Below, one piece after another: positions 32,397-40,196 of a stretch of DNA of 64,000 nucleotides; position 1 is the stretch's first letter; every line of letters starts with the position of its first letter. The position numbers were made by a program, and so were the translations under genes. The notes under the pieces are model-generated. The model was given only the letters and a program-made list of their open reading frames with translations. It was not told the DNA's origin and ran no database searches. Source of the DNA: Streptomyces blattellae (GTDB lineage Bacteria; Actinomycetota; Actinomycetes; Streptomycetales; Streptomycetaceae); assembly GCF_009709555.1 (NCBI RefSeq), contig NZ_WJBG01000111.1, positions 146,108 through 210,107 on the forward strand, read 5' to 3'.

Positions 32397-33156
32397 GCCG
32401 TACTGGCAAGACACCGACGCCGGCCTGCAGCTGTACGTCGGCGACATGCGGGAGGTGCTGCCCGCCCTCGGCCTGCAGGCCGACTGCATCGTCACCGACC
32501 CGCCCTATGCCGAGACGAGCCTGGCATGGGACCGCTGGCCCGACGGCTGGCCCGCCCTCGCCGCCACCGTCGCCAACTCGATGTGGTGCTTCGGCTCGAT
32601 GCGCATGTTCCTCGACCGCGCCCACGAGTTCGAGGGATGGAAGCTCTCCCAAGACCTCGTCTGGGAGAAGCACAACGGCACCAGCTTCGCCACAGACCGC
32701 TTCAAACGCGTCCACGAGATCGCCACCCACTGGTACCGCGGCGACTGGGGGGCCGTGCACCACGACACTCCGCGCGCCGCGTACACGGGCCCCGACAAGC
32801 ACACCCGCGCCTACGGAAACCGCGGCAAGCACTACGGCGAGATCGGCGCCTACATGTACGAGGATGACGGCACGCGCCTCATGCGGTCCGTGCTGCGGAT
32901 CAAGTCCGTGCGCGGCGGCCTGCACCCGACGGAGAAGCCGCTCTCTCTGCTGGAGCACATGGTCACCTACGCCTGCCCGCCCGGCGGTCTCGTCGTCGAC
33001 CCGTTCGCCGGATCCGGCAGCACGCTCGACGCGGCCCGCCAGACCGGCCGGTGCGCCATCGGCATCGAGGCGAACGAGGAGTACGCGGAGCGTGCTGCCC
33101 GCCGTTTGTCAGCGCTCACCCTGCCAACGGAAGAGGCCGCCGGTGCAGACGCTTGA
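32389..33156 (+). CDS. Phage DNA methyltransferase (N4-cytosine/N6-adenine type)
   Basis: 255 residues. Catalytic motif IV TDPPY comes first and the SAM-binding motif VVDPFAGSGSTLDAA follows near the C-terminus, the order of the beta class of amino-methyltransferases. No restriction endonuclease is adjacent, so it is a solitary methylase, plausibly protecting phage DNA or marking sites. Target sequence unknown. Confidence 0.88.
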   Translation: MPEPYWQDTDAGLQLYVGDMREVLPALGLQADCIVTDPPYAETSLAWDRWPDGWPALAATVANSMWCFGSMRMFLDRAHEFEGWKLSQDLVWEKHNGTSFATDRFKRVHEIATHWYRGDWGAVHHDTPRAAYTGPDKHTRAYGNRGKHYGEIGAYMYEDDGTRLMRSVLRIKSVRGGLHPTEKPLSLLEHMVTYACPPGGLVVDPFAGSGSTLDAARQTGRCAIGIEANEEYAERAARRLSALTLPTEEAAGADA

Positions 33157-33718
33157 CGAGCTCGTACGCGACCTGCTCGACCGATGGGACGGCGATGAGA
33201 AGCATCCCGGTGACGGCGGCCCCGGCCTCATCACGCGGCTGGACGACCTCACCCTGCGTACCCGGCAGCCGCGCGTGGCCGGGGGAGGGGCCGCGCCCGG
33301 GTCCCGGCCGCCGGCCTCCCTGGACGCTGTGCACTGGTCCACGGCGATCAAGGCGCAGGCGAGGATCCTCGACATGGAACTGCGGGCCTCCAGTCACATG
33401 CAGCAGTGGGACCGGGCCCTGCGCGCGATCCCGCCGGGCGCTGAGGCTGCGGGCCGAGTGGCGGAGGTGGCGTCGACCGTGGGCGGCTGGCACTCCGTGT
33501 GCCGTACCGTCCTAGGCCTTCAGGAGCCCGCCCGCGAGATGCGGCACGTCCTGTGCCTCGTGTGCGAGCAGCGGTCCATCAAGACGCGCCCGGCGTCGGA
33601 GGGCGAGCGGTCGCGGGCGTGGTGCACCAACCCGGACTGCGTGGACGAGGACACCGGGCGGCCCGCCCGCTACGAGGGCGACCGCCTGTCCCTGCTCACG
33701 GAGAACCGAGCCTCATGA
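33143..33718 (+). CDS. Phage protein with C-terminal zinc ribbon
   Basis: 191 residues from GTG 33143, overlapping the methylase end by 14 bases. The helical body (WSTAIKAQARILDMELRAS) is followed by CLVCEQRS...WCTNPDCVDE, a four-Cys zinc site. Common type in actinophages; function unknown. Confidence 0.6.
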   Translation: MQTLDELVRDLLDRWDGDEKHPGDGGPGLITRLDDLTLRTRQPRVAGGGAAPGSRPPASLDAVHWSTAIKAQARILDMELRASSHMQQWDRALRAIPPGAEAAGRVAEVASTVGGWHSVCRTVLGLQEPAREMRHVLCLVCEQRSIKTRPASEGERSRAWCTNPDCVDEDTGRPARYEGDRLSLLTENRAS

Positions 33719-34371
33719 TCACTGAGACCCCAGTCGCACACGGCTACACCATGCGGGACCTGGACGCCCTCGCCCGCGCAGTCGTCTCCAACAACCGAGC
33801 ATGGTGGCCTGCTGGCGACCGCGACGACCTGTACACCGCTGCATGGCACGGCATCGCCGAGCACCTGTGTGCGGCCGACGAGCGTCCGGTGCGCCGCGAT
33901 CTGCTCGAAGCAGGCCGCCAGGCGCTCGCCAGGGACGTGAAGGAGACGATGCAGTTCCACGGAGCGCGCCGGGACTCCACCAACAACGGGGCCCGGTACG
34001 CCATGTACTGGCAGTGGGCCGGGCGCGTCACACCGAGCCCCGAGGCCGGAATCGTGGAACGCACTGCTCTGGCGCAGATTCTCGCCGCACTGACCCCGCG
34101 CCAGCGGCAGGCTTTCACCGCGCTGGCCACGCTCGGGGACTACGTGGAGGCCGCGCGCCTGCTCGACATCGAGGCCCAGACTTTCCGCTCGCTGCTCGGA
34201 CGGGCTCGTGGGGCGTTCCGCGAGCTGTGGCATGAGGGGGAGGCGCCCTCCGCGCACTGGGGCTGCGACCGTCGCGCTGGCGCCGTGCGCGGCACGGTCG
34301 GCAAGGGCGAGTCGGCTGTCTACAACCTCCGCCGCCGCCAGCGTGCCGCCGCGGCGAAGGCCGCGTCATGA
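33715..34371 (+). CDS. Sigma-factor-like HTH protein
   Basis: 218 residues, ATGA overlap start. The N-terminal DRDDLYTAAWHGIAEHL resembles sigma-70 region 2. LTPRQRQAFTALATLGDYVEAARLLDIEAQTFRSLLGRAR resembles region 4. Candidate phage-encoded regulator of late transcription; assignment by motif only. Last gene of the rightward chain; it converges on the GIY-YIG operon with two bases between. Confidence 0.55.
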   Translation: MITETPVAHGYTMRDLDALARAVVSNNRAWWPAGDRDDLYTAAWHGIAEHLCAADERPVRRDLLEAGRQALARDVKETMQFHGARRDSTNNGARYAMYWQWAGRVTPSPEAGIVERTALAQILAALTPRQRQAFTALATLGDYVEAARLLDIEAQTFRSLLGRARGAFRELWHEGEAPSAHWGCDRRAGAVRGTVGKGESAVYNLRRRQRAAAAKAAS

Positions 34372-34373
34372 CG

Positions 34374-34850
34374 TCAGTCGTCGTCCTTGAGCCGACGCAC
34401 GGTGGGCTCGCGAAGGCGCTCGATTCCCTCGGCGCGAGCAATGCGCCGGAAGGTCTCTCGGCTACGACCGGTCCACTCGGCGAGTTGGCTTACCGTCGCT
34501 CCGGCACGCATGTCCTCGATCGCGCGGGCGCGGACCAGAGGCCACAGCTCAGCCTCTTCCTCCTTCGCCTGCTTGAATCCAGCGAACACGCGCGCCGCCT
34601 CTGCGCTCACTTTCGGAAACGCGTGCTGCCGGTTGTGTCGGGGCCGCTCGTTCCAGATGGCGCGCTGCTCTTCGGCGAGTGCTTCGTCACGGGATGCGAA
34701 CCACGTCAGCTCGCGGCGAGCAACCTGCGGCCACCATTCCTTGTCGCTGGCGTGGGCGCTCCAGCGGGTGGCGATGTTGCCGGTCACTCCGATATACAGC
34801 AGCTCGCCGTCGGTGTCGTAGAGGCGGTAGAGGGCCGTCCAGCCGTTCAC
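34374..34850 (-). CDS. GIY-YIG endonuclease with C-terminal HTH
   Basis: 158 residues. The nuclease motif is LYRLYDTDGELLYIGVTGN, with RWSAHAS just after. The C-terminal part (ATVSQLAEWTGRSRETFRRIARAEG) is a helix-turn-helix that could direct target binding. A free-standing homing-type nuclease. Leftward, coupled by ATGA to the small regulator upstream. Confidence 0.85.
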   Translation of the reverse strand: MNGWTALYRLYDTDGELLYIGVTGNIATRWSAHASDKEWWPQVARRELTWFASRDEALAEEQRAIWNERPRHNRQHAFPKVSAEAARVFAGFKQAKEEEAELWPLVRARAIEDMRAGATVSQLAEWTGRSRETFRRIARAEGIERLREPTVRRLKDDD

Positions 34851-35080
34851 TCGCCGGCCTCTTCACGCTCTCGCGACTCGCGCGCCCGACGGGCTTCCAG
34901 TACGACCTTCCGAGTCGGCCGCGGGGGCAGTTCGGCACCCGGCTCGCGCAGATACCAATCGATCAGTTCACGGATGACGGCTGCGCGCTCAGTCCCGAGG
35001 CTCTTCGCCGCGGCGTCGAAGTCGTACCACTTCTCGCCGATGCGGATCTGGCGAGCGGGGGTCTTCGGCACGTTCGGCAT
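34847..35080 (-). CDS. Small RHH-like regulator of the GIY-YIG operon
   Basis: 77 residues from ATG 35080 (MPNVPKTPARQIRIGEKWYD). QIRIGEKWYDFDAAAKSLGTERAAVIRELIDWYLRE fits a ribbon-helix-helix: short strand plus two helices. A leaderless leftward promoter ends at this ATG. It probably represses itself and the nuclease through the palindromes upstream. An ATG 12 codons earlier lies inside that promoter. Confidence 0.6.
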   Translation of the reverse strand: MPNVPKTPARQIRIGEKWYDFDAAAKSLGTERAAVIRELIDWYLREPGAELPPRPTRKVVLEARRARESREREEAGE

Positions 35081-35221
35081 GAGCGCACCGTACCGAGGTG
35101 TAGCTACGGGCTTCAATGGAACCTCCTCGGGGTGTAGCTACAGAAATCATGGTCCACCCTCTTGCGGTGTAGCTACACCAGACTGTATGGTGTAGCTACA
35201 CCGCAAGTCAAGGGGGCCGCC
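35081..35221. promoter_or_regulatory. Palindromic operator array with two divergent promoters
   Basis: Four copies of GGTGTAGCTAC at 35097, 35131, 35166 and 35189; the last two extend to the perfect palindrome GGTGTAGCTACACC. Rightward promoter: TTGCGG (35163-35168), 17-bp spacer, TATGGT (35186-35191), with palindromes over both boxes. Leftward promoter: TTGAAG (35116-35111), 18-bp spacer, TACGGT (35092-35087), with a site in its spacer; its start point falls on the ATG at 35080. One protein could therefore silence both directions. Confidence 0.7.
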
Positions 35222-35581
35222 ATGAACGCACAGCTCAGCCGCAGGATCACGGTCGCCGAGTACCTCGTGCAGCGCGGTCTCCCGGCTGGCTGGCGCTACG
35301 GGTCGTGGCTTGGCCGAGTGGCGGCGGAGATCTACCGCGACACCTATAGGCGCGAGCCCGGCAAGGCGTTCCGGTTCATCAACGGCCGGTTCCGTCGCGT
35401 CATGGCCTACCGCCCGGCTGAGCGGCACGTGCTGAGCGAGGCATGGGACGCCTACGGCCGCTACGCAGAGGACCGTTCCGCCCCGGTCGTCCGGCCCGTC
35501 CGCGTTCCGGCGCCGCAGCTCACCAGCGTCGACGCGATGCGGTGGACCCCGACGCCCAGCCCCGTCCGCAGCCACCCGTAA
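35222..35581 (+). CDS. Phage protein under the palindromic operator
   Basis: 119 residues. The N-terminal TVAEYLVQRGLPAGWRYGSWLGRVAAEIYRDTY resembles a small DNA-binding helical domain. The C-terminus is polar. RBS AAGGGGG. First rightward gene after the GIY-YIG cassette; function unknown. Confidence 0.6.
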   Translation: MNAQLSRRITVAEYLVQRGLPAGWRYGSWLGRVAAEIYRDTYRREPGKAFRFINGRFRRVMAYRPAERHVLSEAWDAYGRYAEDRSAPVVRPVRVPAPQLTSVDAMRWTPTPSPVRSHP

Positions 35582-35605
35582 CCGCCCGCCCCGGAAGGGG
35601 GAGAC

Positions 35606-35851
35606 ATGTCCGACACCCTGATCCGCTCTCTCGACCTGATCGAGCCGGGCGACCTGGTCATCTACCACGGCACGATCACCGACCTGCACGGCCTGTGGCT
35701 GGCCGTCCCCTGCCCGTGCCGGATCTGCCGGGCCGTCGACGCGCTTGGCCTGGTCGACCTCCGCTTCGCGCTGGTCGACCCGTGGGGCGAGCGTTCCGGC
35801 CCGTACCACGCCCGCCGCGAGTCCATCACCCGCTCGGCCGCCTGCGGCTGA
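35606..35851 (+). CDS. Small phage protein, unknown function
   Basis: 81 residues, RBS GAAGGGGGAG. LIEPGDLVIYHGTITDLHGLWL...CPCRICR suggests a small beta-barrel with a C-x-C-x2-C metal site. Function unknown. Confidence 0.6.
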   Translation: MSDTLIRSLDLIEPGDLVIYHGTITDLHGLWLAVPCPCRICRAVDALGLVDLRFALVDPWGERSGPYHARRESITRSAACG

Positions 35852-35878
35852 CACCTGATCAACCCCGGAGGGGACACC

Positions 35879-37084
35879 ATGACCATCACCGACGTGAACA
35901 CCGCGTTCGCCAACGAGAAGACCGCTCAGATCGAGGCCGTCCGCGACGTGGAGCGCAAGTTCCAGGCCCGCATCGACCGGGGCGAGATCCGCATGATCGG
36001 CGGCAACCGGTACAAGGTCCTCACCGGCTACGACCGGGGCGAAGTCTTCACCGTCTCCCGCAACACCCAGGGCCAGATCGAGCAGATCATCGCCAACCAC
36101 GGCCTCGACTCCCGCGCGGACGGCACGATCGCCCTGTACGCGTCCTCGCCCGCATGGCACGGCCTCGGCCAGATCATCCCCGGCGGCACCACCGACATCG
36201 ACGAGGTCCTCGGCCTGTCCGGCCTGGACTTCGACGTGGACACCGTCCCCGCGCTGTACCGGTGGGATGGGGAACTGCGCGAGCACACCGACCAGTTCCA
36301 CACCGTGCGCACCGACACCGGCGCCGCCCTCGGAGCCGTCGGCCGGAAGTACCAGCCGATCCAGAACCGGCAGGGCTTCGAGTTCCTCCAGGAGCTGGTG
36401 GGCCGCTACGACGTGGTGTGGGAGTCGGCCGGGCTGCTCCGCGGCGGGAAGCGCGTGTTCATCGCCATCCGCCTCCCGCAGACCGTCACCGTGGACGCCG
36501 ACGGCATCAACGACATCGTCGTCCCGTACGTGGCCGTGATGAACGACCACTCCGGCAACGGACAGTTCCAGTGCGTTGTCACCCCCTGGCGGCCCGTGTG
36601 CGCCAACACGGAGCGCTTCGCCGTCCGCGACGCCGTGACCCGGTGGGCGGTCCGCCACACCGCCGGAGCCACCTCGGAGATCAAGGAAGCCCGCCGCACC
36701 CTCGGCCTGTCCGTGAAGTACTTCGAGCGGTTCGCCGACGAAGAGACCGCGCTGGCCCGCACGGACATCGCCGTCGCCGACTTCCACCAAGTGATTGGCG
36801 ACCTGTGGCCCCTCGACGACGACGCCTCCGACACGAAGAAGACCAACTTCGCCGCCAGGTCCGGCACCCTCGACGAGATGTTCCGTGCCGAGTCCGAGCG
36901 GGTGGGCCGCACCGCGTACGCGGCCGAACGCGCCATCACCGGCTACCTCGACCACGTCGCCCCCCGCCGCCCCCCGAAGTCGATGACGGAAGAGGTCTTC
37001 CGCGCGACCGCCGTCATGGAAGGCGCCGACGACGAGATCAAGACCAAGGCCCACAAGCGGCTGCTGACGCTCCGCACCCGCTGA
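35879..37084 (+). CDS. DUF932 domain protein (phage/plasmid-like)
   Basis: 401 residues, RBS GGAGGGG. ASSPAWHGLGQIIPG near residue 85 and the central VMNDHSGNGQFQCVVTPWRPVCANT are hallmarks of the DUF932 (phage/plasmid-like TIGR03299) family. Often well expressed from phages and plasmids; function unsettled. A double terminator follows. Confidence 0.88.
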   Translation: MTITDVNTAFANEKTAQIEAVRDVERKFQARIDRGEIRMIGGNRYKVLTGYDRGEVFTVSRNTQGQIEQIIANHGLDSRADGTIALYASSPAWHGLGQIIPGGTTDIDEVLGLSGLDFDVDTVPALYRWDGELREHTDQFHTVRTDTGAALGAVGRKYQPIQNRQGFEFLQELVGRYDVVWESAGLLRGGKRVFIAIRLPQTVTVDADGINDIVVPYVAVMNDHSGNGQFQCVVTPWRPVCANTERFAVRDAVTRWAVRHTAGATSEIKEARRTLGLSVKYFERFADEETALARTDIAVADFHQVIGDLWPLDDDASDTKKTNFAARSGTLDEMFRAESERVGRTAYAAERAITGYLDHVAPRRPPKSMTEEVFRATAVMEGADDEIKTKAHKRLLTLRTR

Positions 37085-37095
37085 CCCCCCAGACC

Positions 37096-37169
37096 GGCGG
37101 CCGGTGACTCCCCCCTCCGGCCGCCACCCAGGGCCGCGCCCCGCCCTCCCCTCGAACGGGGCGCGGCCC
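37096..37169 (+). terminator. Tandem perfect hairpins after the DUF932 gene
   Basis: Hairpin 1: 9-bp arms 37096-37104 and 37117-37125. Hairpin 2: 13-bp arms 37131-37143 and 37157-37169. All arms are exact complements. A strong double terminator isolating the DUF932 unit from the tRNA and the genes beyond. Confidence 0.75.
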
Positions 37170-37189
37170 GCACCACAACTCAACATCTT

Positions 37190-37263
37190 GGCGCCGTACC
37201 TCAGTTGGTAGAGGGCTGGTCTTATAAGCCACGAAGTCACGGGTTCGAGCCCCGTCGGCGCCA
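37190..37263 (+). tRNA. tRNA with UAU anticodon (Ile, AUA codon)
   Basis: Acceptor stem GGCGCCG/CGGCGCC is perfect; D-arm CCTC...GAGG; T-arm ACGGG-TTCGAGC-CCCGT; discriminator A. The anticodon loop is CTTATAA (37221-37227), giving UAU for the rare codon AUA. The first anticodon-stem pair (C-C) is a mismatch. CCA is not encoded. Bacteria normally read AUA with a lysidine-modified CAU tRNA, so this is a phage addition. Confidence 0.85.
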
Positions 37264-37292
37264 CTCCATAGGCTCAACCGAAGGAGCCCGCC

Positions 37293-37802
37293 GTGCGCTA
37301 CGACATGTACATCGAGAAGACCCCCGAGGGCGAGGCTGCCGAGGATGGCGACGCCTCGTACTTCCGCCTCAACATCTGGGGCATGTCCCGCTACCGGGAG
37401 ATCATGCATCAGCTCGGAATGGTGGCCACTGACTACGCGCGCCCGCCGTGGCCGGAGAAGCCGGACAGCATCGTCTGGGACGACGTGTCGGCCGTGCGCT
37501 ACCCCGACGACTACGAGGGCAACCAGCCGGTCAAGCCGGAGGCGGTCACCTTCGCGAAGACGATCGATACGCACCTCGCCTGGCACCCCGACCCGCCGTT
37601 CGGCATGGCGCTGCACAAGTTCGGCTCCAACGACGGCTGGCTGGTCACCCCTGAGGAGATCGCCGCCGCCCTGGAGGCGTACCGCGCCCACAGCGGCGAC
37701 GAGGCGAAGGTGATCGTAGGCGCGGACCGGCTCGACTACTGGCTCAAGTGGATTGCCTACCTGGAGCGCGCCCAGCATCGCGGCGGCTTCCGCGTCCACT
37801 GA
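37293..37802 (+). CDS. Phage protein, unknown function
   Basis: 169 residues, GTG start with RBS AAGGAG, directly after the tRNA. YFRLNIWGMSRYREIMHQLGM and LHKFGSNDGWLVTPEEI suggest a globular alpha/beta protein. Similar proteins occur in actinophages; function unknown. Confidence 0.7.
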   Translation: MRYDMYIEKTPEGEAAEDGDASYFRLNIWGMSRYREIMHQLGMVATDYARPPWPEKPDSIVWDDVSAVRYPDDYEGNQPVKPEAVTFAKTIDTHLAWHPDPPFGMALHKFGSNDGWLVTPEEIAAALEAYRAHSGDEAKVIVGADRLDYWLKWIAYLERAQHRGGFRVH

Positions 37803-37815
37803 CCCCACCGAACCG

Positions 37816-37863
37816 CCCGGCGGCCGGACGCGCGACCCTTCCGGGCCGCTTCCCGCCGCCGGG
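37816..37863 (+). terminator. 9-bp stem with a large loop
   Basis: CCCGGCGGC (37816-37824) pairs with GCCGCCGGG (37855-37863) between two genes. The loop contains further short complementarity. Weak terminator candidate. Confidence 0.35.
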
Positions 37864-37884
37864 CCCCACACCGGAGAACCCGCC

Positions 37885-38484
37885 ATGCCGAAGCCCCGCC
37901 GTTCCCGAGCGGTCCGACCGCCTGCCCGCGCAGCAGCCCTGCCGCGCCACGGCGGACTGGCCGTCCCATGGATCACCGGCTGGTTCGACGGACGGCCCTA
38001 CTTCGGCGTCAACTTCCCCCTCCGTCGCATCCAGGCCATCACCCACAGGCTGTGCCAGTTCTGCCGTCAGCCGCTGGGACGCCGCATCGGGCTGGTCGTC
38101 CGGCCCGCCGACAGCGCCGTCGGATACGTCGACGAGCCCGGCATGCACCCCGAGTGCCTGGACTACGCCGTCGCCGTCTGCCCGATGCTGAACGGCGCCA
38201 TGGACCGGTACCGGCCGGGCCCGCCCTCTGCCGTGGCTGGCCTGCTCGCCTCGACACCGGCGCGTGCCGGGAAGCACGCCGAAGCGTACGAAGCCTGGTA
38301 CATCACCCCGTCCGGCTACGAGATCGCGTACGGCCCTGACGGCACGGTCCTCGGTATCAGCCTCGACGTGCCCGTGCTGATGAAGAAGCCCGTCCGCGCT
38401 GCGGCTCGCCCTCGCCTTCCCGAAGAGGACGCAGCGCTGCTCCGCGCGGTCCTCGACCTGGAATCGACAGACCGCCATGAGTGA
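37885..38484 (+). CDS. Phage protein with zinc-finger motif, unknown
   Basis: 199 residues from ATG 37885. LCQFCRQPLG...MHPECLDYAV gives a treble-clef-like C-x2-C...H-x2-C site at about residues 57-95. Basic N-terminal tail. Function unknown. Confidence 0.6.
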   Translation: MPKPRRSRAVRPPARAAALPRHGGLAVPWITGWFDGRPYFGVNFPLRRIQAITHRLCQFCRQPLGRRIGLVVRPADSAVGYVDEPGMHPECLDYAVAVCPMLNGAMDRYRPGPPSAVAGLLASTPARAGKHAEAYEAWYITPSGYEIAYGPDGTVLGISLDVPVLMKKPVRAAARPRLPEEDAALLRAVLDLESTDRHE

Positions 38485-38665
38485 CACCACCTGCCACCAC
38501 GTGATCGCCCATTGGGTGACCGACGACGACCGGCAGCAGATCAACGACGCCATCGCCTACGCCCGCGAGGTCGGCGACCTTCAGGCCCTGCCCCTGCTGC
38601 TGGCCCGGCTCACCCAGCCCTGCGAGGCACGCGACACCTACCGCGCACAGAAAGAAGGATCATGA
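38477..38665 (+). CDS. Small phage protein, unknown function
   Basis: 62 residues, start overlapping the previous gene by 8 bases. Helical (RQQINDAIAYAREVGDLQALPLLLARL). Function unknown. Confidence 0.55.
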   Translation: MSDTTCHHVIAHWVTDDDRQQINDAIAYAREVGDLQALPLLLARLTQPCEARDTYRAQKEGS

Positions 38666-39033
38666 CCACACCCGCCCGCACCATGAGCCAGGCCGGCGAC
38701 CTCGTCCGCGCCTTCAACCACGACACGATCAGCACCGGGACGGATTGGCGATTCCCGCCCCACGCGTACGACGCGATCGGCTCCCTCGCCTACCTGGTGC
38801 GCATGCTCCCGCAGGCCCTGGAGCAGACGGCCCGTCCGGTGGAGCACACCCACGAGCAGGGACGGGTCACCGACGACGGCGGCGACCCGGACAAGGCCGT
38901 CGCCGAGCTGCGCGCAGTCACAGCAGAGGCCGTCCACCTCGCCCGGCTCTTGTCGGCCGCCGTTGACCGCATGCACTCCGCGGCCTCTCCGCTCGGTCTC
39001 GACACCCGCGGCCTTCCCGAGTTCGAGGACTGA
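38662..39033 (+). CDS. Phage protein, unknown function
   Basis: 123 residues, RBS AAAGAAGGA, ATGA overlap. All-helical pattern (HAYDAIGSLAYLVRMLPQALEQ...AEAVHLARLLSAAVDRM). Resembles small actinophage helical-bundle proteins; function unknown. Confidence 0.6.
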   Translation: MTTPARTMSQAGDLVRAFNHDTISTGTDWRFPPHAYDAIGSLAYLVRMLPQALEQTARPVEHTHEQGRVTDDGGDPDKAVAELRAVTAEAVHLARLLSAAVDRMHSAASPLGLDTRGLPEFED

Positions 39034-39036
39034 GCG

Positions 39037-39411
39037 ATGAGCGCCACTCAGGAGAACTCTCCGCGCCGCGTGGACTGCCCGCCGCCCCCGCTCGGCTGCG
39101 CCGCATCCGCTGGCGAACCGTGCATGAGCCACGGCGGCACCCGGGTCCGCCACAACTTCCACCAGGTCCGCACCAAGGCATGGGAGGCCGCACGGTTCGC
39201 GGCGGTCCCGGCCGCGAAGCTGATCGCGGATGCCGCGCAGAACCGGACCATCGTCTCCGGCACGCGTGCGGCTGAGCTGCTCGCCGAACACGGCTACTCC
39301 AGCGAGGCCACCCGGATCCGCAGCGAGGTGAAGGCCCGCAACGGGCTGCTGTCCGCCAAGCAGGCCGCCGCGCTCATCCTCGACGAAGCCGAAGGCGGTG
39401 ACAGTCGGTGA
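39037..39411 (+). CDS. Phage zinc-finger protein
   Basis: 124 residues. CPPPPLGCAASAGEPCMSHGG...HNFHQVR is a small actinobacterial zinc-finger type in which the His residues complete the site. Helical C-terminus. GTGA coupling to the next gene. Function unknown. Confidence 0.6.
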   Translation: MSATQENSPRRVDCPPPPLGCAASAGEPCMSHGGTRVRHNFHQVRTKAWEAARFAAVPAAKLIADAAQNRTIVSGTRAAELLAEHGYSSEATRIRSEVKARNGLLSAKQAAALILDEAEGGDSR

Positions 39412-40196
39412 GCGCCCTGGAGTCCCTGACGGAGGTGCTCGGCGAGTCCGGCTGCGGCGACAACTCCGAGCGGTACGCCCGCGAGCTGCTGGCCGAGGAG
39501 CGCCGCGAGTGGTCGGCGAAGATCCGCGAGGTCGGCACCGCGAAGGGCTGGTCGACGTGGGCCGCCGCCTTCCTGGACCCCGACTTGGAGTTCGTCGACA
39601 CCGGGATGCCGTCGACCGCGACCATCGTCGCCGAGCTGCGCCGCCTCGACCGCCTCGCCGTCCTGCGCGAGGTCGACGAGCGGCTGGCCGCGATGGAGCT
39701 GCCCGAGTATCTGAAGGGCACGCTCAACGCCGGGTCGTACGCGGATGCGTGGCGTCGATGCAGGGCAGTTGTCCAGGCTCTGATCGAGGCCTGTGGGGAG
39801 AAGGGCACCAGCGGTGGGCACGAGCCGGCCGAGGACGAGTCCACTCCCAATGAGCCACAGGCGCTTCCGCTGTCCGGGCCGATCTGCTCGCAGGCTGAGG
39901 CCCGGTCGGCTGGCTTGGACGTCGCGCCGTCGGTGGAAGAGCTGAACGCGATGGCTGAGTCCGTCGTCGCGCTGGGTGATCCGCTGTCGGCGGAGGTGAG
40001 TCTGGCTCAGGCGGTGCCGCTGCTGGGTGCTGCGGTTACGAGGCTGCGCGCTCGCGTGGCCGAGCTGGAGGCGGGGCTGCGCATCGGGGCGCCCTGGACA
40101 TGTGGTGTGTGCGGCAACGCGAACCGTCGCGACGTGTGCGTGATCTGCGAGACCGACCGGCCCGACCCCAGCCAGGACACCGAGGGGGAGGGCTGA
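39408..40196 (+). CDS. Phage protein with C-terminal RanBP2-like zinc finger
   Basis: 262 residues, GTG start. Long helical body, then PWTCGVCGNANRRDVCVICETDRP near the C-terminus, a RanBP2-type finger matching the free-standing one at 13318-13434. TGATG overlap with the next gene. Function unknown; the shared finger suggests a common ligand. Confidence 0.65.
   Translation: MSALESLTEVLGESGCGDNSERYARELLAEERREWSAKIREVGTAKGWSTWAAAFLDPDLEFVDTGMPSTATIVAELRRLDRLAVLREVDERLAAMELPEYLKGTLNAGSYADAWRRCRAVVQALIEACGEKGTSGGHEPAEDESTPNEPQALPLSGPICSQAEARSAGLDVAPSVEELNAMAESVVALGDPLSAEVSLAQAVPLLGAAVTRLRARVAELEAGLRIGAPWTCGVCGNANRRDVCVICETDRPDPSQDTEGEG

Noticed and set aside
32507..33142. Upstream extension of the gene that ends at 33718
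   Set aside because: It overlaps the methyltransferase in another frame with Arg/Pro/Thr-rich shadow composition; GTG 33143 gives the coupled start.
35097..35202. Replication iterons
   Set aside because: The repeats overlap divergent promoter boxes and are palindromic with a likely cognate regulator, so an operator array is the better reading.
35147..37264. 705-codon leftward open frame opposite the DUF932 gene and across the tRNA
   Set aside because: It crosses the double terminator and the tRNA and has typical shadow composition.
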